Assembly (NCBI GenBank): GCA_029778615.1 | Contig: JAKOPZ010000208.1 | Location: 64,001 to 99,167, forward strand | Source of the DNA: Chloroflexota bacterium | GTDB taxonomy: Bacteria; Chloroflexota; Anaerolineae; UBA4142; SHND01 | Reading direction: 5' to 3' | DNA: 35,167 nt | Shown: one piece after another, positions 13,905-20,936 of the stretch | Position numbering within the stretch: position 1 is the stretch's first letter | How the letters are laid out: each line of letters opens with the position of its first letter | Translations under genes and position numbers: made by a program | The notes under the pieces: model-generated | What the model saw: the letters and a program-made list of their open reading frames with translations, nothing else | The model's database searches: none | What the model was told of the DNA's origin: nothing

Positions 13905-16010
13905 TTAGTGTTCAAGCACATACGGCACATTGACGACGGCAACATTGGGATGAGGTTTCAACGCGCGGTTCAATTGCGCCGCCGTGCCATTGTGCAAAAG
14001 GCGCTGCCACCAATGCGCCGTCAAAAATTCCGGCAGGATGACCGTGACAAAGGCGTCAGGGTCTTGTTGGTGCAGCGCATCAATATACCTCAAGATGGGT
14101 TCCACCACCGCGCGAAATGGACTTTCCAATACAATCAATTTTACTTTCGGGTCATATTCATAAAGTTCCTGTGAAAATTCTTTGGCGAGTTCGGGGTCTT
14201 CGGTGACATGCACGGCGTACACCTGCTCTTCCAAGCCGCGCGCAAAATCGAGCGCGCGTTGGGCGGCAAGGTTCAAGTCCGCCACCGGCACAATGATAAT
14301 TTGGCGCAGAGGGGCGGCAGACGCTTTTTGTTTCGTACTGCGTAGTTGTTCGCGCACCGTTTTGTAATGGCGAAAAATCAGCAAGAACAATCCCACCAAC
14401 AGTGGCAGCGCGACAATGATAATCCAAGCGCCGCGCGTGAATTTGGTCGTCGCCGCAATCGTCAAAGCAATCAACGTGAGCAGCGCGCCAAACGCGTTAA
14501 TTGCCGCGTTCTGCTTCCATCCTTTTTCGCGCGTCTTGCGCCAGTGCATCACCATGCCAATTTGCGAAAGCGTAAACGCGAGAAAAACGCCGACGGCGTA
14601 CAGCGGAATCAGCAGATGGGTATCCCCTTGAAATAAAACAATCAGTCCGCCCGCCATCAGCCCCAAAATCACAATCCCATTGGAAAACGCGAGCCGGTCG
14701 CCGCGATGCGAAAATTGATGCGGCAAGTAACCGTCTTGCGCCAAAATCCACGCGAGGCGCGGAAAGCCATTAAAACTCGTGTTCGCCGCCAGAATCAAAA
14801 TCAACATCGTCGAAAACTGGATGATGTAATAAAAAATGTTTGTGCCAAATACCGCGCGCGCAAGCTGCGAGACTACAGTTTCGCCTTCCACAGGCGAGAC
14901 CTGATATTGGTGCGCCAAGTACGAGATTCCCAAAAAGAACGATGCCAACACAACTGCCATGACCACAAGCGTTTGCGCGGCATTTTTGCTTTCGGGCGGC
15001 TTGAACGCGGGCACTCCATTCGCAATGGCTTCGGTGCCGCTCGCCGCAACGCTTCCTGCAGAAAACGCGGTCAACAAGAGCCACAGCGTAACCGGTTCGC
15101 CGCCGCCGGAATGTGGCGCAGGCGCTTCCACCGGCGGCAAACCCATAAACAAACGCCAAACGCCCACGCCAATCAACATGCACAACGCGACAATAAATAT
15201 ATACGTTGGCACGGCAAAAATATTTCCCGATTCGCGAATGCCGCGTAAATTACCAATCACCATTATCGTGATGAACGCCAACGCGATAATCACTGTATAC
15301 GGCTGCAATTCCGAAAACGCCGACGTGATGGCAGCGGTGCCCGCCGCAATGGAAACCGCCACCGTTAGTACATAGTCGAGCAACAACGCGGCAGCCGCCA
15401 CCAACCCCGGCATGACTCCCAGATTTTCTTTGGAAACCACATACGAGCCGCCGCCGCTCGGATAGGCGAAAACAGTCTGGCGATACGAGAACGCGACGGT
15501 GCCCAACAACAACGCGATGGCCATCGAGATGGGCACCGAATATTCCAACCCGCCGCTCGCCGCCGCCAACGTCAAGACCAACAGAATTTCTTCCGTCGCA
15601 TACGCGACGGACGACATGGCGTCGGAGGCAAAGATTGCAAGCGCCTTGACTTTGGTGAGCCGTTCGGTAATTTCCGCTGCGTTGGGCAGTGGTTCGCCAA
15701 TCATCACGCGACGCACTTTGGCAAACAGCTGAAGCAGCGGCGTCTGCGGCTCGATGGCTTCTTCGGTCACGCGCAAAACGCCCGGCGCAACCTTTTTAAA
15801 CAGATGCCCGTGAGGACGTACTACGCGGACGTATGTGTCGCCCGCGCGCACCCCCGCGCGTTTTTCTTGACGCGTTAAATCCAGATTTAATTCTTTGGCG
15901 TCATTGCCATTTATGCCGGGTGACGCTCCATTCGACGAATAATTCCCCGCGCCGTTTTTGGTCCCTCTCTGCGGCTCACTTGGCGTGGGCTGGTCTGAAT
16001 CAGACAACAT
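13905..16010 (-). CDS. kimA: KimA-type APC potassium transporter (riboswitch-controlled copy)
   Basis: A 701-residue protein of the APC superfamily with about 12 membrane segments between residues 120 and 545 and a cytosolic C-terminal Usp-like domain (about 570-701, starting QIIIVPVADLN). This layout, an N-terminal cytosolic extension, an APC core with FSYRQTVFAYPSGGGSYVVS, and a Usp tail, matches KimA (YdaO) of Bacillus subtilis, a high-affinity K+ importer. The c-di-AMP riboswitch directly upstream supports a K+ role over amino-acid transport. The ATG at 16010 is preferred to an upstream TTG at 16031; neither has a clear ribosome binding site. It is a paralogue of the gene at 16239-18383. 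Confidence 0.88.
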   Translation of the reverse strand: MLSDSDQPTPSEPQRGTKNGAGNYSSNGASPGINGNDAKELNLDLTRQEKRAGVRAGDTYVRVVRPHGHLFKKVAPGVLRVTEEAIEPQTPLLQLFAKVRRVMIGEPLPNAAEITERLTKVKALAIFASDAMSSVAYATEEILLVLTLAAASGGLEYSVPISMAIALLLGTVAFSYRQTVFAYPSGGGSYVVSKENLGVMPGLVAAAALLLDYVLTVAVSIAAGTAAITSAFSELQPYTVIIALAFITIMVIGNLRGIRESGNIFAVPTYIFIVALCMLIGVGVWRLFMGLPPVEAPAPHSGGGEPVTLWLLLTAFSAGSVAASGTEAIANGVPAFKPPESKNAAQTLVVMAVVLASFFLGISYLAHQYQVSPVEGETVVSQLARAVFGTNIFYYIIQFSTMLILILAANTSFNGFPRLAWILAQDGYLPHQFSHRGDRLAFSNGIVILGLMAGGLIVLFQGDTHLLIPLYAVGVFLAFTLSQIGMVMHWRKTREKGWKQNAAINAFGALLTLIALTIAATTKFTRGAWIIIVALPLLVGLFLLIFRHYKTVREQLRSTKQKASAAPLRQIIIVPVADLNLAAQRALDFARGLEEQVYAVHVTEDPELAKEFSQELYEYDPKVKLIVLESPFRAVVEPILRYIDALHQQDPDAFVTVILPEFLTAHWWQRLLHNGTAAQLNRALKPHPNVAVVNVPYVLEH

Positions 16011-16028
16011 TTTCCATATTTTCCATAC

Positions 16029-16057
16029 CAAAAAAAAGAACGCCTCACACCGGGCGT
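16029..16057 (-). terminator. Riboswitch expression-platform terminator
   Basis: On the minus strand ACGCC (16057-16053) pairs with GGCGT (16044-16040) around an 8-nt loop and is followed by eight or more T. It stands at the end of the c-di-AMP aptamer and about 20 nt before the kimA start, where it can decide whether the gene is read. It may also end transcripts of the upstream paralogue. Confidence 0.75.
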
Positions 16058-16200
16058 CTCATCAGGCATGAACGGCGGCAGTGCATGGTATCGCAGTTCA
16101 GACCTGTCAGCGCTCGCGCTGCGCTTGCGCATCACGCGTGCATTAACCGGTGTAGCGTTCCCTAAATTTCATGCGAAAGGTTCGGTGCTCCGCCAAGGCG
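16041..16200 (-). promoter_or_regulatory. c-di-AMP riboswitch (ydaO-yuaA type) of kimA
   Basis: The leader RNA contains the ydaO hallmarks in order: CCGAACC (16185-16179), a hairpin closing on AGGGAACGCU (16163-16154), GGUUAAUGC (16148-16140), GC-rich hairpins, then GCGAUACCAUGCACUGCCGCC (16093-16073 region). These align by eye with the Thermoanaerobacter tengcongensis ydaO aptamer as remembered (CCGAAUCC, AGGAACCGCU, GGGGUUAAUC, GGGAUACC). P1 can form from 16188-16184 with 16051-16047 and extend with 16200-16195 to 16046-16041. The gene controlled is a KimA homologue, the classic target. ydaO riboswitches normally switch expression off when c-di-AMP is high. Confidence 0.87.
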
Positions 16201-16213
16201 GAAAGGTTGGTTC

Positions 16214-16242
16214 ATTGTATCCCGCGTAGAAATCATTGTCAA
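16214..16242 (-). promoter_or_regulatory. Sigma70 promoter driving the c-di-AMP riboswitch
   Basis: A perfect TTGACA (16242-16237), 17-nt spacer, and TACAAT (16219-16214). The -35 box overlaps the TGA stop codon of the upstream kimA paralogue. Transcription would start near 16207, just before the aptamer. Confidence 0.9.
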
Positions 16243-18383
16243 TCCTCTAAAAGATACGGGACAAGCACCACAGCCACATTTGGATGCGTTTCAAATTCCG
16301 CGCGCAAACGTTGTGCCGTCCGTCCATGCAACAGCCGTTCCCAATTGTGCGCGGGAATAAATTCCGGCAAGATGATGGTCACGAACGCTTCGGCGTTTTG
16401 TTCATGCAGCGCTTGCACATACGAAATCATTGGGCGCACAAATTGCCGATACGGTGAATCGAGCGTGACGAATTGAATGTCCGGCGCATACTTGGACATT
16501 TTTTCTCGCGTGCGTTTCGCGCGTTCGGGGTCGGTATTGACATGCACCGCGATAATTTGCGAAGACATGGAACGCGCAAAGGCGAGCGCGCGCAGGGACG
16601 CGTAATTCACCGTATCAATCGGCACCAACGCGAATTGTTTGATGGTGGTAGGCGGAAGTTGTTCCGGCATGATACGCAATTGGTCCGCCACGCGCGTATA
16701 GTGACGATGAATCAAAACGAAACCGCCGACGAGAATCGGAATCAAGAGCATGACCACCCACGCGCCGTGCGCGAATTTGGTGACCGCCGCAATCGTCAAA
16801 ATGATGGCGGTCGCGACCGCGCCAATGCCGTTAATGATCGCGCTGCGACGCCAGCCCGGTGTCTTTAAACGCCGCCAGCGCACCACCATGCCGGTTTGCG
16901 AAAGGGTGAACGCAAGAAAAACTCCGACCGCATACAACGGAATCAACAGATGCGTATCGCCCCGAAACGCAAAAATTAAAATTCCGGCAACGCCGCCTAA
17001 CGCGCTAATGCCAACGCTGAACGCCAGCCGGTCGCCGCGAAATGAAAAATGATGCGGCATGAAATTATCGCGCGCCAGAATTGAAGCGAGGCGCGGAAAA
17101 TCGGCGAACGCGGTGTTGGCGGCAACCACCAAAATCCCCATCGTCGCAAACTGAAAAATATAGTACAAAATATTTTCGCCGTAAATCATGCGCCCCAGCT
17201 GCGAAATGACCGTTTCGTCCGCGTCGGGATTGGCTTGCAGCATCACGGCGAGAATCGAAATGGAAACAAAAAACGTGCCGAGAATCAGCGCCATCACGGT
17301 CAAGGTCGTCGCGGCGTTTTTGCTTTCGGGCGGCTTGAAGGCGGGCACTCCGTTTGAAATCGCTTCGGTGCCACTCATTGCCACAGCGCCGGCAGAAAAC
17401 GCGGTCAGAATGAGCCACAAGTCGAGCGGTTGTTGTGCGGGAATGTTCAGTGGTTCCGCCGGGACGGGCGCGTTGCCCAACACAATGCGCGTAAAACCTA
17501 ATACAATCATTGCACCTAACGCAATGATGAACGTATAGGTTGGCACGGCAAAGATAGAGCCCGATTCGCGCACGCCGCGTAAATTCAAAACGGTCATGAT
17601 AAGGACAAACGCCAACGCAATCTCGACCGTATAATCGTACAATGCCGGAAACGCCGAAGTAATCGCGTCCGTGCCTGCCGAGATGGAAACCGAAACCGTG
17701 AGAATGTAATCTATCAGCAATGCCGCCGCCGCGACCAAGCCCGCACCCGTGCCAAGATTTTCGCGGCTCACAATGTACGAACCGCCGCCGTTTGGATAGG
17801 CGAGCACGGTTTGGCGATACGAAAATGCGACAATCCCCAAGAGCACCGCAATCGCCAAGGAAATTTCAATGGACAAATTCAGCGCGGTGCTTCCGGCGAG
17901 CGCGAGCACAATCATAATTTCGCCGGTCGCGTACGCGACGGACGAAATCGCGTCGGACGAAAAAACCGCGAGCGCTTTGACTTTGGTCAGCCGTTCGTGA
18001 ATTTCGTGCGCTGACTCGATGGGGCGCCCGATAAAGACGCGTTTGAAAACGCGATATAATTGTTGCCAACGCGTTGGCGCGTGGGACGCCTCTTCTGTGG
18101 CAACAAAATGTCCGGGTCCAATGCGTTTGAAAAAACGACGATGAGGCTCGCGGCGCCGCGCAAACACATCACCGGGGCGCACGCCTTTAACAATGTCTGT
18201 GGTTGTGAGCTCGGGGTTTACTTGAATTCTGCTTTGTGCCAAAAGGGGCACGCGCACGGTGGGGTCAAGCCGGGGGGCATCTGCATTATCATCTGCCACC
18301 TCCAAGTTGTCCGTCGGCAATGGGAGCGCGGCTTGGCCTTCTGCCGCAGACTCACTTTTGCGCGCGGGGCGAAAGGTATCCAT
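16239..18383 (-). CDS. kimA: Second KimA-type APC potassium transporter
   Basis: A 714-residue paralogue of the downstream gene with the same plan: a cytosolic N-terminus of about 130 residues, an APC core with FSYRQTVLAYPNGGGSYIVS and SKNAATTL, and a C-terminal Usp-like domain (about 580-714, QFALVPIDTVNYASL). A role in K+ uptake is inferred from homology and from its neighbour's riboswitch. GAGG 10 nt before the ATG at 18383 is the ribosome binding site. The gene has its own consensus promoter and a structured leader that does not match ydaO, so the two copies appear to answer different signals. Confidence 0.86.
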   Translation of the reverse strand: MDTFRPARKSESAAEGQAALPLPTDNLEVADDNADAPRLDPTVRVPLLAQSRIQVNPELTTTDIVKGVRPGDVFARRREPHRRFFKRIGPGHFVATEEASHAPTRWQQLYRVFKRVFIGRPIESAHEIHERLTKVKALAVFSSDAISSVAYATGEIMIVLALAGSTALNLSIEISLAIAVLLGIVAFSYRQTVLAYPNGGGSYIVSRENLGTGAGLVAAAALLIDYILTVSVSISAGTDAITSAFPALYDYTVEIALAFVLIMTVLNLRGVRESGSIFAVPTYTFIIALGAMIVLGFTRIVLGNAPVPAEPLNIPAQQPLDLWLILTAFSAGAVAMSGTEAISNGVPAFKPPESKNAATTLTVMALILGTFFVSISILAVMLQANPDADETVISQLGRMIYGENILYYIFQFATMGILVVAANTAFADFPRLASILARDNFMPHHFSFRGDRLAFSVGISALGGVAGILIFAFRGDTHLLIPLYAVGVFLAFTLSQTGMVVRWRRLKTPGWRRSAIINGIGAVATAIILTIAAVTKFAHGAWVVMLLIPILVGGFVLIHRHYTRVADQLRIMPEQLPPTTIKQFALVPIDTVNYASLRALAFARSMSSQIIAVHVNTDPERAKRTREKMSKYAPDIQFVTLDSPYRQFVRPMISYVQALHEQNAEAFVTIILPEFIPAHNWERLLHGRTAQRLRAEFETHPNVAVVLVPYLLED

Positions 18384-18563
18384 ACAAAAGCTGCCTCAAA
18401 AAAAAACCACGGCAAGACAGACTTACCGGGGCACCATTGCGCTGTTGCTTGCGCCGTCAACCGTGACGATGGAAAACATTGGGAAACATTCTGCCAATTT
18501 GCACTTTGTCGAGAGCGAGCACCAGCCACGACAATTGGGTTTTACTGTTTTCCAATCTGTTTG
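18384..18563 (-). promoter_or_regulatory. Structured leader RNA of the second kimA (candidate new cis-regulatory RNA)
   Basis: From the predicted start near 18563 the RNA folds immediately. P1 pairs GGAAAAC (18553-18547) with GUUUUCC (18477-18471) and extends by GAU/AUC. Inside, CCAAUU (18538-18533) pairs with AAUUGG (18499-18494) and stacks on GUCG (18532-18529) with CGAC (18511-18508). GUCA/UGAC and GGCGC/GUGCC helices follow, then the terminator at 18428-18398. This is the plan of a riboswitch: a closed aptamer and an expression platform. It lacks the conserved strings of the ydaO, M-box, SAM, cobalamin and c-di-GMP classes as I know them. Confidence 0.55.
18398..18428 (-). terminator. Attenuator in the second kimA leader
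   Basis: CGGUAAG (18428-18422) pairs with CUUGCCG (18416-18410; one G-U pair) around a 5-nt loop, then UGG and nine U (18406-18398). The U tract runs straight into the GAGG ribosome binding site, so termination here prevents any translation of kimA. Confidence 0.8.
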
Positions 18564-18569
18564 CGCGAA

Positions 18570-18598
18570 ATTCTACGTCCGGTAAATCACTTTGTCAA
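18570..18598 (-). promoter_or_regulatory. Sigma70 promoter of the second kimA
   Basis: Perfect TTGACA (18598-18593), 17-nt spacer, TAGAAT (18575-18570) on the minus strand. The predicted start near 18563 leaves a leader of about 180 nt. Confidence 0.88.
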
Positions 18599-18682
18599 TT
18601 GAAACGAAACACTTTTAATGCGTTGCGTCTTTTGGGCAAGTCTTACGTCTCTGTACATGCGCGTTACGCGCACCATATATTT

Positions 18683-18827
18683 AGGACTTGCGCTTGTCAT
18701 TTCGAACCCCTCAATCCTTCGGGGTAAACTCTGTGAGGAATCTTGCACTGTTCCACTGAGATTTCTCGCAAAGCATGTCCCCAAGCATTGAGGGAACGGC
18801 TCGAAATGACACCTGGACGAAAGTCCT
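18683..18827. mobile_element. MITE-like inverted-repeat element, non-coding
   Basis: Nested inverted repeats span the gap between the divergent kimA and sigma genes. The outer arms are AGGACTT (18683-18689) and AAGTCCT (18821-18827). Main arms: TGTCATTTCGA (18695-18705) with its exact complement at 18801-18811. Inner arms: CCCTCAAT (18708-18715) with ATTGAGGG (18787-18794), and 18735-18743 with 18759-18767. The whole can fold as one long imperfect hairpin with no coding frame. TCATTTCGA-ended elements of this kind are, from memory, dispersed in many environmental genomes. No clear target-site duplication was found. Confidence 0.65.
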
Positions 18828-18866
18828 GATATTAAATACGCCGCCGCCCAAATTTCTGAATCCATC

Positions 18867-19430
18867 ATGTTGACGGACCACAAGACCGAAACCATCTGGC
18901 GTGAATTTCACGCGCAGCTCGAAACATTCATTCTTCGGCGAGTGCGCGACCAAGCTCTTGCCCAAGACCTGCTCCAGCAAGTTTTTTTGCGCGTGCATAC
19001 ACGTATCGAAACTCTGCGCGACGAAACCAAATTGAACGCGTGGATTTATCAAATCGCGCGCAATGTGATTGCCGATTACTATCGCGCGCAGTCGGCAACC
19101 GCACCGCTGGATGAAGACGTACCCGAACCGGAACCCGAACCCGAAGACATGGCAGAACGCCTCGCACCGAGCATTCGCTACTTTGCGAACGCGCTCGCGC
19201 CGACCTATCGCGAGGCGTTTATCTTGACCGAAATTCGCGGCATGTCCCAGGTGGAACTCGCGGCGCGGCTTGGAATTTCCGTTTCGGGGGCGAAATCGCG
19301 CGTCCAGCGTGCCCGCGCACAATTGAAACAGCTGCTGCTCGACTGTTGTCACTTTGAGTTTGACCGACGCGGCAGCATCATTGATTATTACCCGCGCGTC
19401 GATTGCTGTAAACGCTGTGCGTGCGAATAG
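18867..19430 (+). CDS. sigZ: ECF sigma factor, SigZ-like, with Cys-rich C-terminus
   Basis: A 187-residue sigma70-family factor. Region 2 spans about 8-75 (ILRRVRDQALAQDLLQQVF, then LNAWIYQIARNVIADYYR), an acidic Glu/Pro linker covers 80-95, and region 4 about 100-157 (PTYREAFILTEIRGMSQVE, then GAKSRVQRARAQLK). The tail CCHFEFDRRGSIIDYYPR followed by CCKRCACE holds six Cys (160, 161, 180, 181, 184, 186), a signature remembered from the SigZ family. The Cys cluster may bind metal, arsenic or sense redox state (inference). arsM follows 81 nt downstream. No anti-sigma gene is adjacent, so the tail itself may be the sensor. Confidence 0.88.
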   Translation: MLTDHKTETIWREFHAQLETFILRRVRDQALAQDLLQQVFLRVHTRIETLRDETKLNAWIYQIARNVIADYYRAQSATAPLDEDVPEPEPEPEDMAERLAPSIRYFANALAPTYREAFILTEIRGMSQVELAARLGISVSGAKSRVQRARAQLKQLLLDCCHFEFDRRGSIIDYYPRVDCCKRCACE

Positions 19431-19511
19431 ATTTTGCGTCCAAACGACGCTTGCGTCCTTTTGCAAATCGCGGCGTCTCTCTATATGAAACCAAATTACA
19501 GGAGACTCAAA

Positions 19512-20264
19512 ATGCCAGTTATTGAAATTCGTGACCAAGTCCGGGAACATTACGCGGAACACGCGCGCACCTTCTTGCAAGGCAGCGCGGCAAGCTGTTG
19601 CGGAAACGGTCCGGGCAGTTGTTGTTCTACAGAGGATACGATTCCCGTTCAAGCCTTGACCGCTCTGCACGCCAAGAATGAAATCCCCGGCGACATTGTG
19701 CAAACGTCGCTCGGCTGCGGCACACCGCTCGAACTCGCCGCCGTACAGCCGGGCGAAATCGTTTTGGATTTGGGCAGTGGCGGCGGACTGGATTGTTTTT
19801 TCGCGGCGCGGTTCGTCGGTCCGACGGGACACGTCATTGGAGTAGACATGACGCCCGAAATGTTGAAACTCGCCAATGAGAACAAACAAAAGGTCGGGCT
19901 GTCGAATGTGGAATTTCGTCACGGCTATTTGGAAGCATTGCCCGTTGACGATGCGAGCGTCGATGTCATCATTTCAAACTGTGTGATTAATTTGGCGGCA
20001 GACAAAGATGTCGTACTGCGCGAGGCGTATCGGGTGTTGAAACCTAACGGGCGCGTGGTGTTTAGCGACATTGTCGCGCGCAGCGCGCTGCCGCAAGGTT
20101 TGCGGAAAAATATGGAAGCGTGGGCAGAATGTGTGGGCGGCGCCATTCCGCGCCAAGAGTACGAGGAAAAAATGCAGCGCGCGGGGTTTCAAAACATTCG
20201 CGTCGCCGGCGAACCCCAACCTGATGATTTGATTTACAGTGCAAAATTTCAAGCAACGAAATAG
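19512..20264 (+). CDS. arsM: Arsenite S-adenosylmethionine methyltransferase
   Basis: A 250-residue class I SAM methyltransferase that methylates As(III) to less toxic or volatile forms. The SAM site is VLDLGSGGGLDCFFAA (motif I, about 84-99) and VIGVDMTPEML. The arsenic-binding cysteines are Cys69 (LGCG), Cys147 (SNCVINL) and Cys197 (WAECVGGAIP); the 50-residue gap between the last two equals that of the algal CmArsM. An N-terminal CC...CC cluster (29, 30, 37, 38) is also present. AGGAG 7 nt before the ATG at 19512 fixes the start. It is downstream of the Cys-rich sigma factor, probably in one operon. Confidence 0.95.
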   Translation: MPVIEIRDQVREHYAEHARTFLQGSAASCCGNGPGSCCSTEDTIPVQALTALHAKNEIPGDIVQTSLGCGTPLELAAVQPGEIVLDLGSGGGLDCFFAARFVGPTGHVIGVDMTPEMLKLANENKQKVGLSNVEFRHGYLEALPVDDASVDVIISNCVINLAADKDVVLREAYRVLKPNGRVVFSDIVARSALPQGLRKNMEAWAECVGGAIPRQEYEEKMQRAGFQNIRVAGEPQPDDLIYSAKFQATK

Positions 20265-20270
20265 AGGAAC

Positions 20271-20299
20271 AAAAAAACGTCCATCACGGACGTTTTTTT
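20271..20299. terminator. Bidirectional terminator between arsM and the PH/SHOCT gene
   Basis: Seven A, ACGTCC, a 5-nt loop, GGACGT and seven T. It is symmetrical, lying 6 nt after arsM and 5 nt after the stop of the opposite gene. Confidence 0.92.
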
Positions 20300-20303
20300 G
20301 TTT

Positions 20304-20936
20304 TCACATGCGCGCGAGCAGTTCCGCTTTCTTTTTTTGAAATTCCTCTTCGGTGAGAATTCCTTCTTTCCGCATCGCACTCAATGACGCGATGAGCGTC
20401 GGAATGTCGGTGGTCGGCGCGGCGGGCGGTGCGGTGGGATTTGGAATTTCGTCAAAACCCAATTTTTCCTTTTCGTTCAACATGGCGGTTTTGAAACGAA
20501 TCGGCGAGCTGATGCGTTGAAACAAATTCGACCCTTGTTCGCTCGCGGTCAAAATTTCCACATCCCCATAATCGAGCAAACGTCCGAGCACCGATTGCGT
20601 CATCCGCACGTCATTGACTTTTTCGAGGGACGAATCAATGACATTTTTGTTAATCGTGCCTTCGATTTGAATGACGCGCCGGTTGGTGACAATGTATTCG
20701 CGATTGACCCAATCAATGAACGCGAACCCAAAATGCCCTACCGGCACCAACAGCAAAAGGACAAAGAGCCCTCCGAGCGGCGGCGGCACAAGCGATTGCG
20801 CGACCAAAATGATGCCGATGGCGACGAGCGCGAGAAACGCATCGAGCACGATTTGGCGCAAAAGCACTACCCAACTCTGCCGCGCAAAGAAAACAATGCG
20901 CTCGTTTTGACCGAGCAGTTGTTCGACATATTTCAT
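20304..20936 (-). CDS. Membrane protein with bacterial PH domain and C-terminal SHOCT motif
   Basis: A 210-residue protein. Two hydrophobic helices lie at about 24-46 and 52-72, followed by a YdbS/YdbT-type PH domain (about 75-150: YIVTNRRVIQIEG, then NDVRMTQSVLGRLLDYGDVEI). A short Pro-rich spacer leads to a SHOCT motif (about 178-210: LSAMRKEGILTEEEFQKKKAELLARM type). SHOCT motifs are oligomerisation or targeting modules at protein ends. The function is unknown. Its ATG overlaps the stop of the upstream recombinase by four bases (ATGA), so the two are translated together. Confidence 0.8.
   Translation of the reverse strand: MKYVEQLLGQNERIVFFARQSWVVLLRQIVLDAFLALVAIGIILVAQSLVPPPLGGLFVLLLLVPVGHFGFAFIDWVNREYIVTNRRVIQIEGTINKNVIDSSLEKVNDVRMTQSVLGRLLDYGDVEILTASEQGSNLFQRISSPIRFKTAMLNEKEKLGFDEIPNPTAPPAAPTTDIPTLIASLSAMRKEGILTEEEFQKKKAELLARM

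Noticed and set aside
18410-18563. Second c-di-AMP riboswitch in the other kimA leader
   Set aside because: The GGUUAAU and AGGGAACGCU strings of the ydaO class are absent, so it was kept as an unrecognised RNA.
18695-18711. TTCGAACCCC resembling a tRNA T-loop
   Set aside because: No acceptor, D or anticodon stems fit around it; the bases belong to the inverted-repeat element.
18711-19922. Open frame of 403 codons on the minus strand
   Set aside because: It runs antisense to sigZ and arsM and across the MITE-like repeat; composition is Arg/Phe/His-rich and no family is recognisable.
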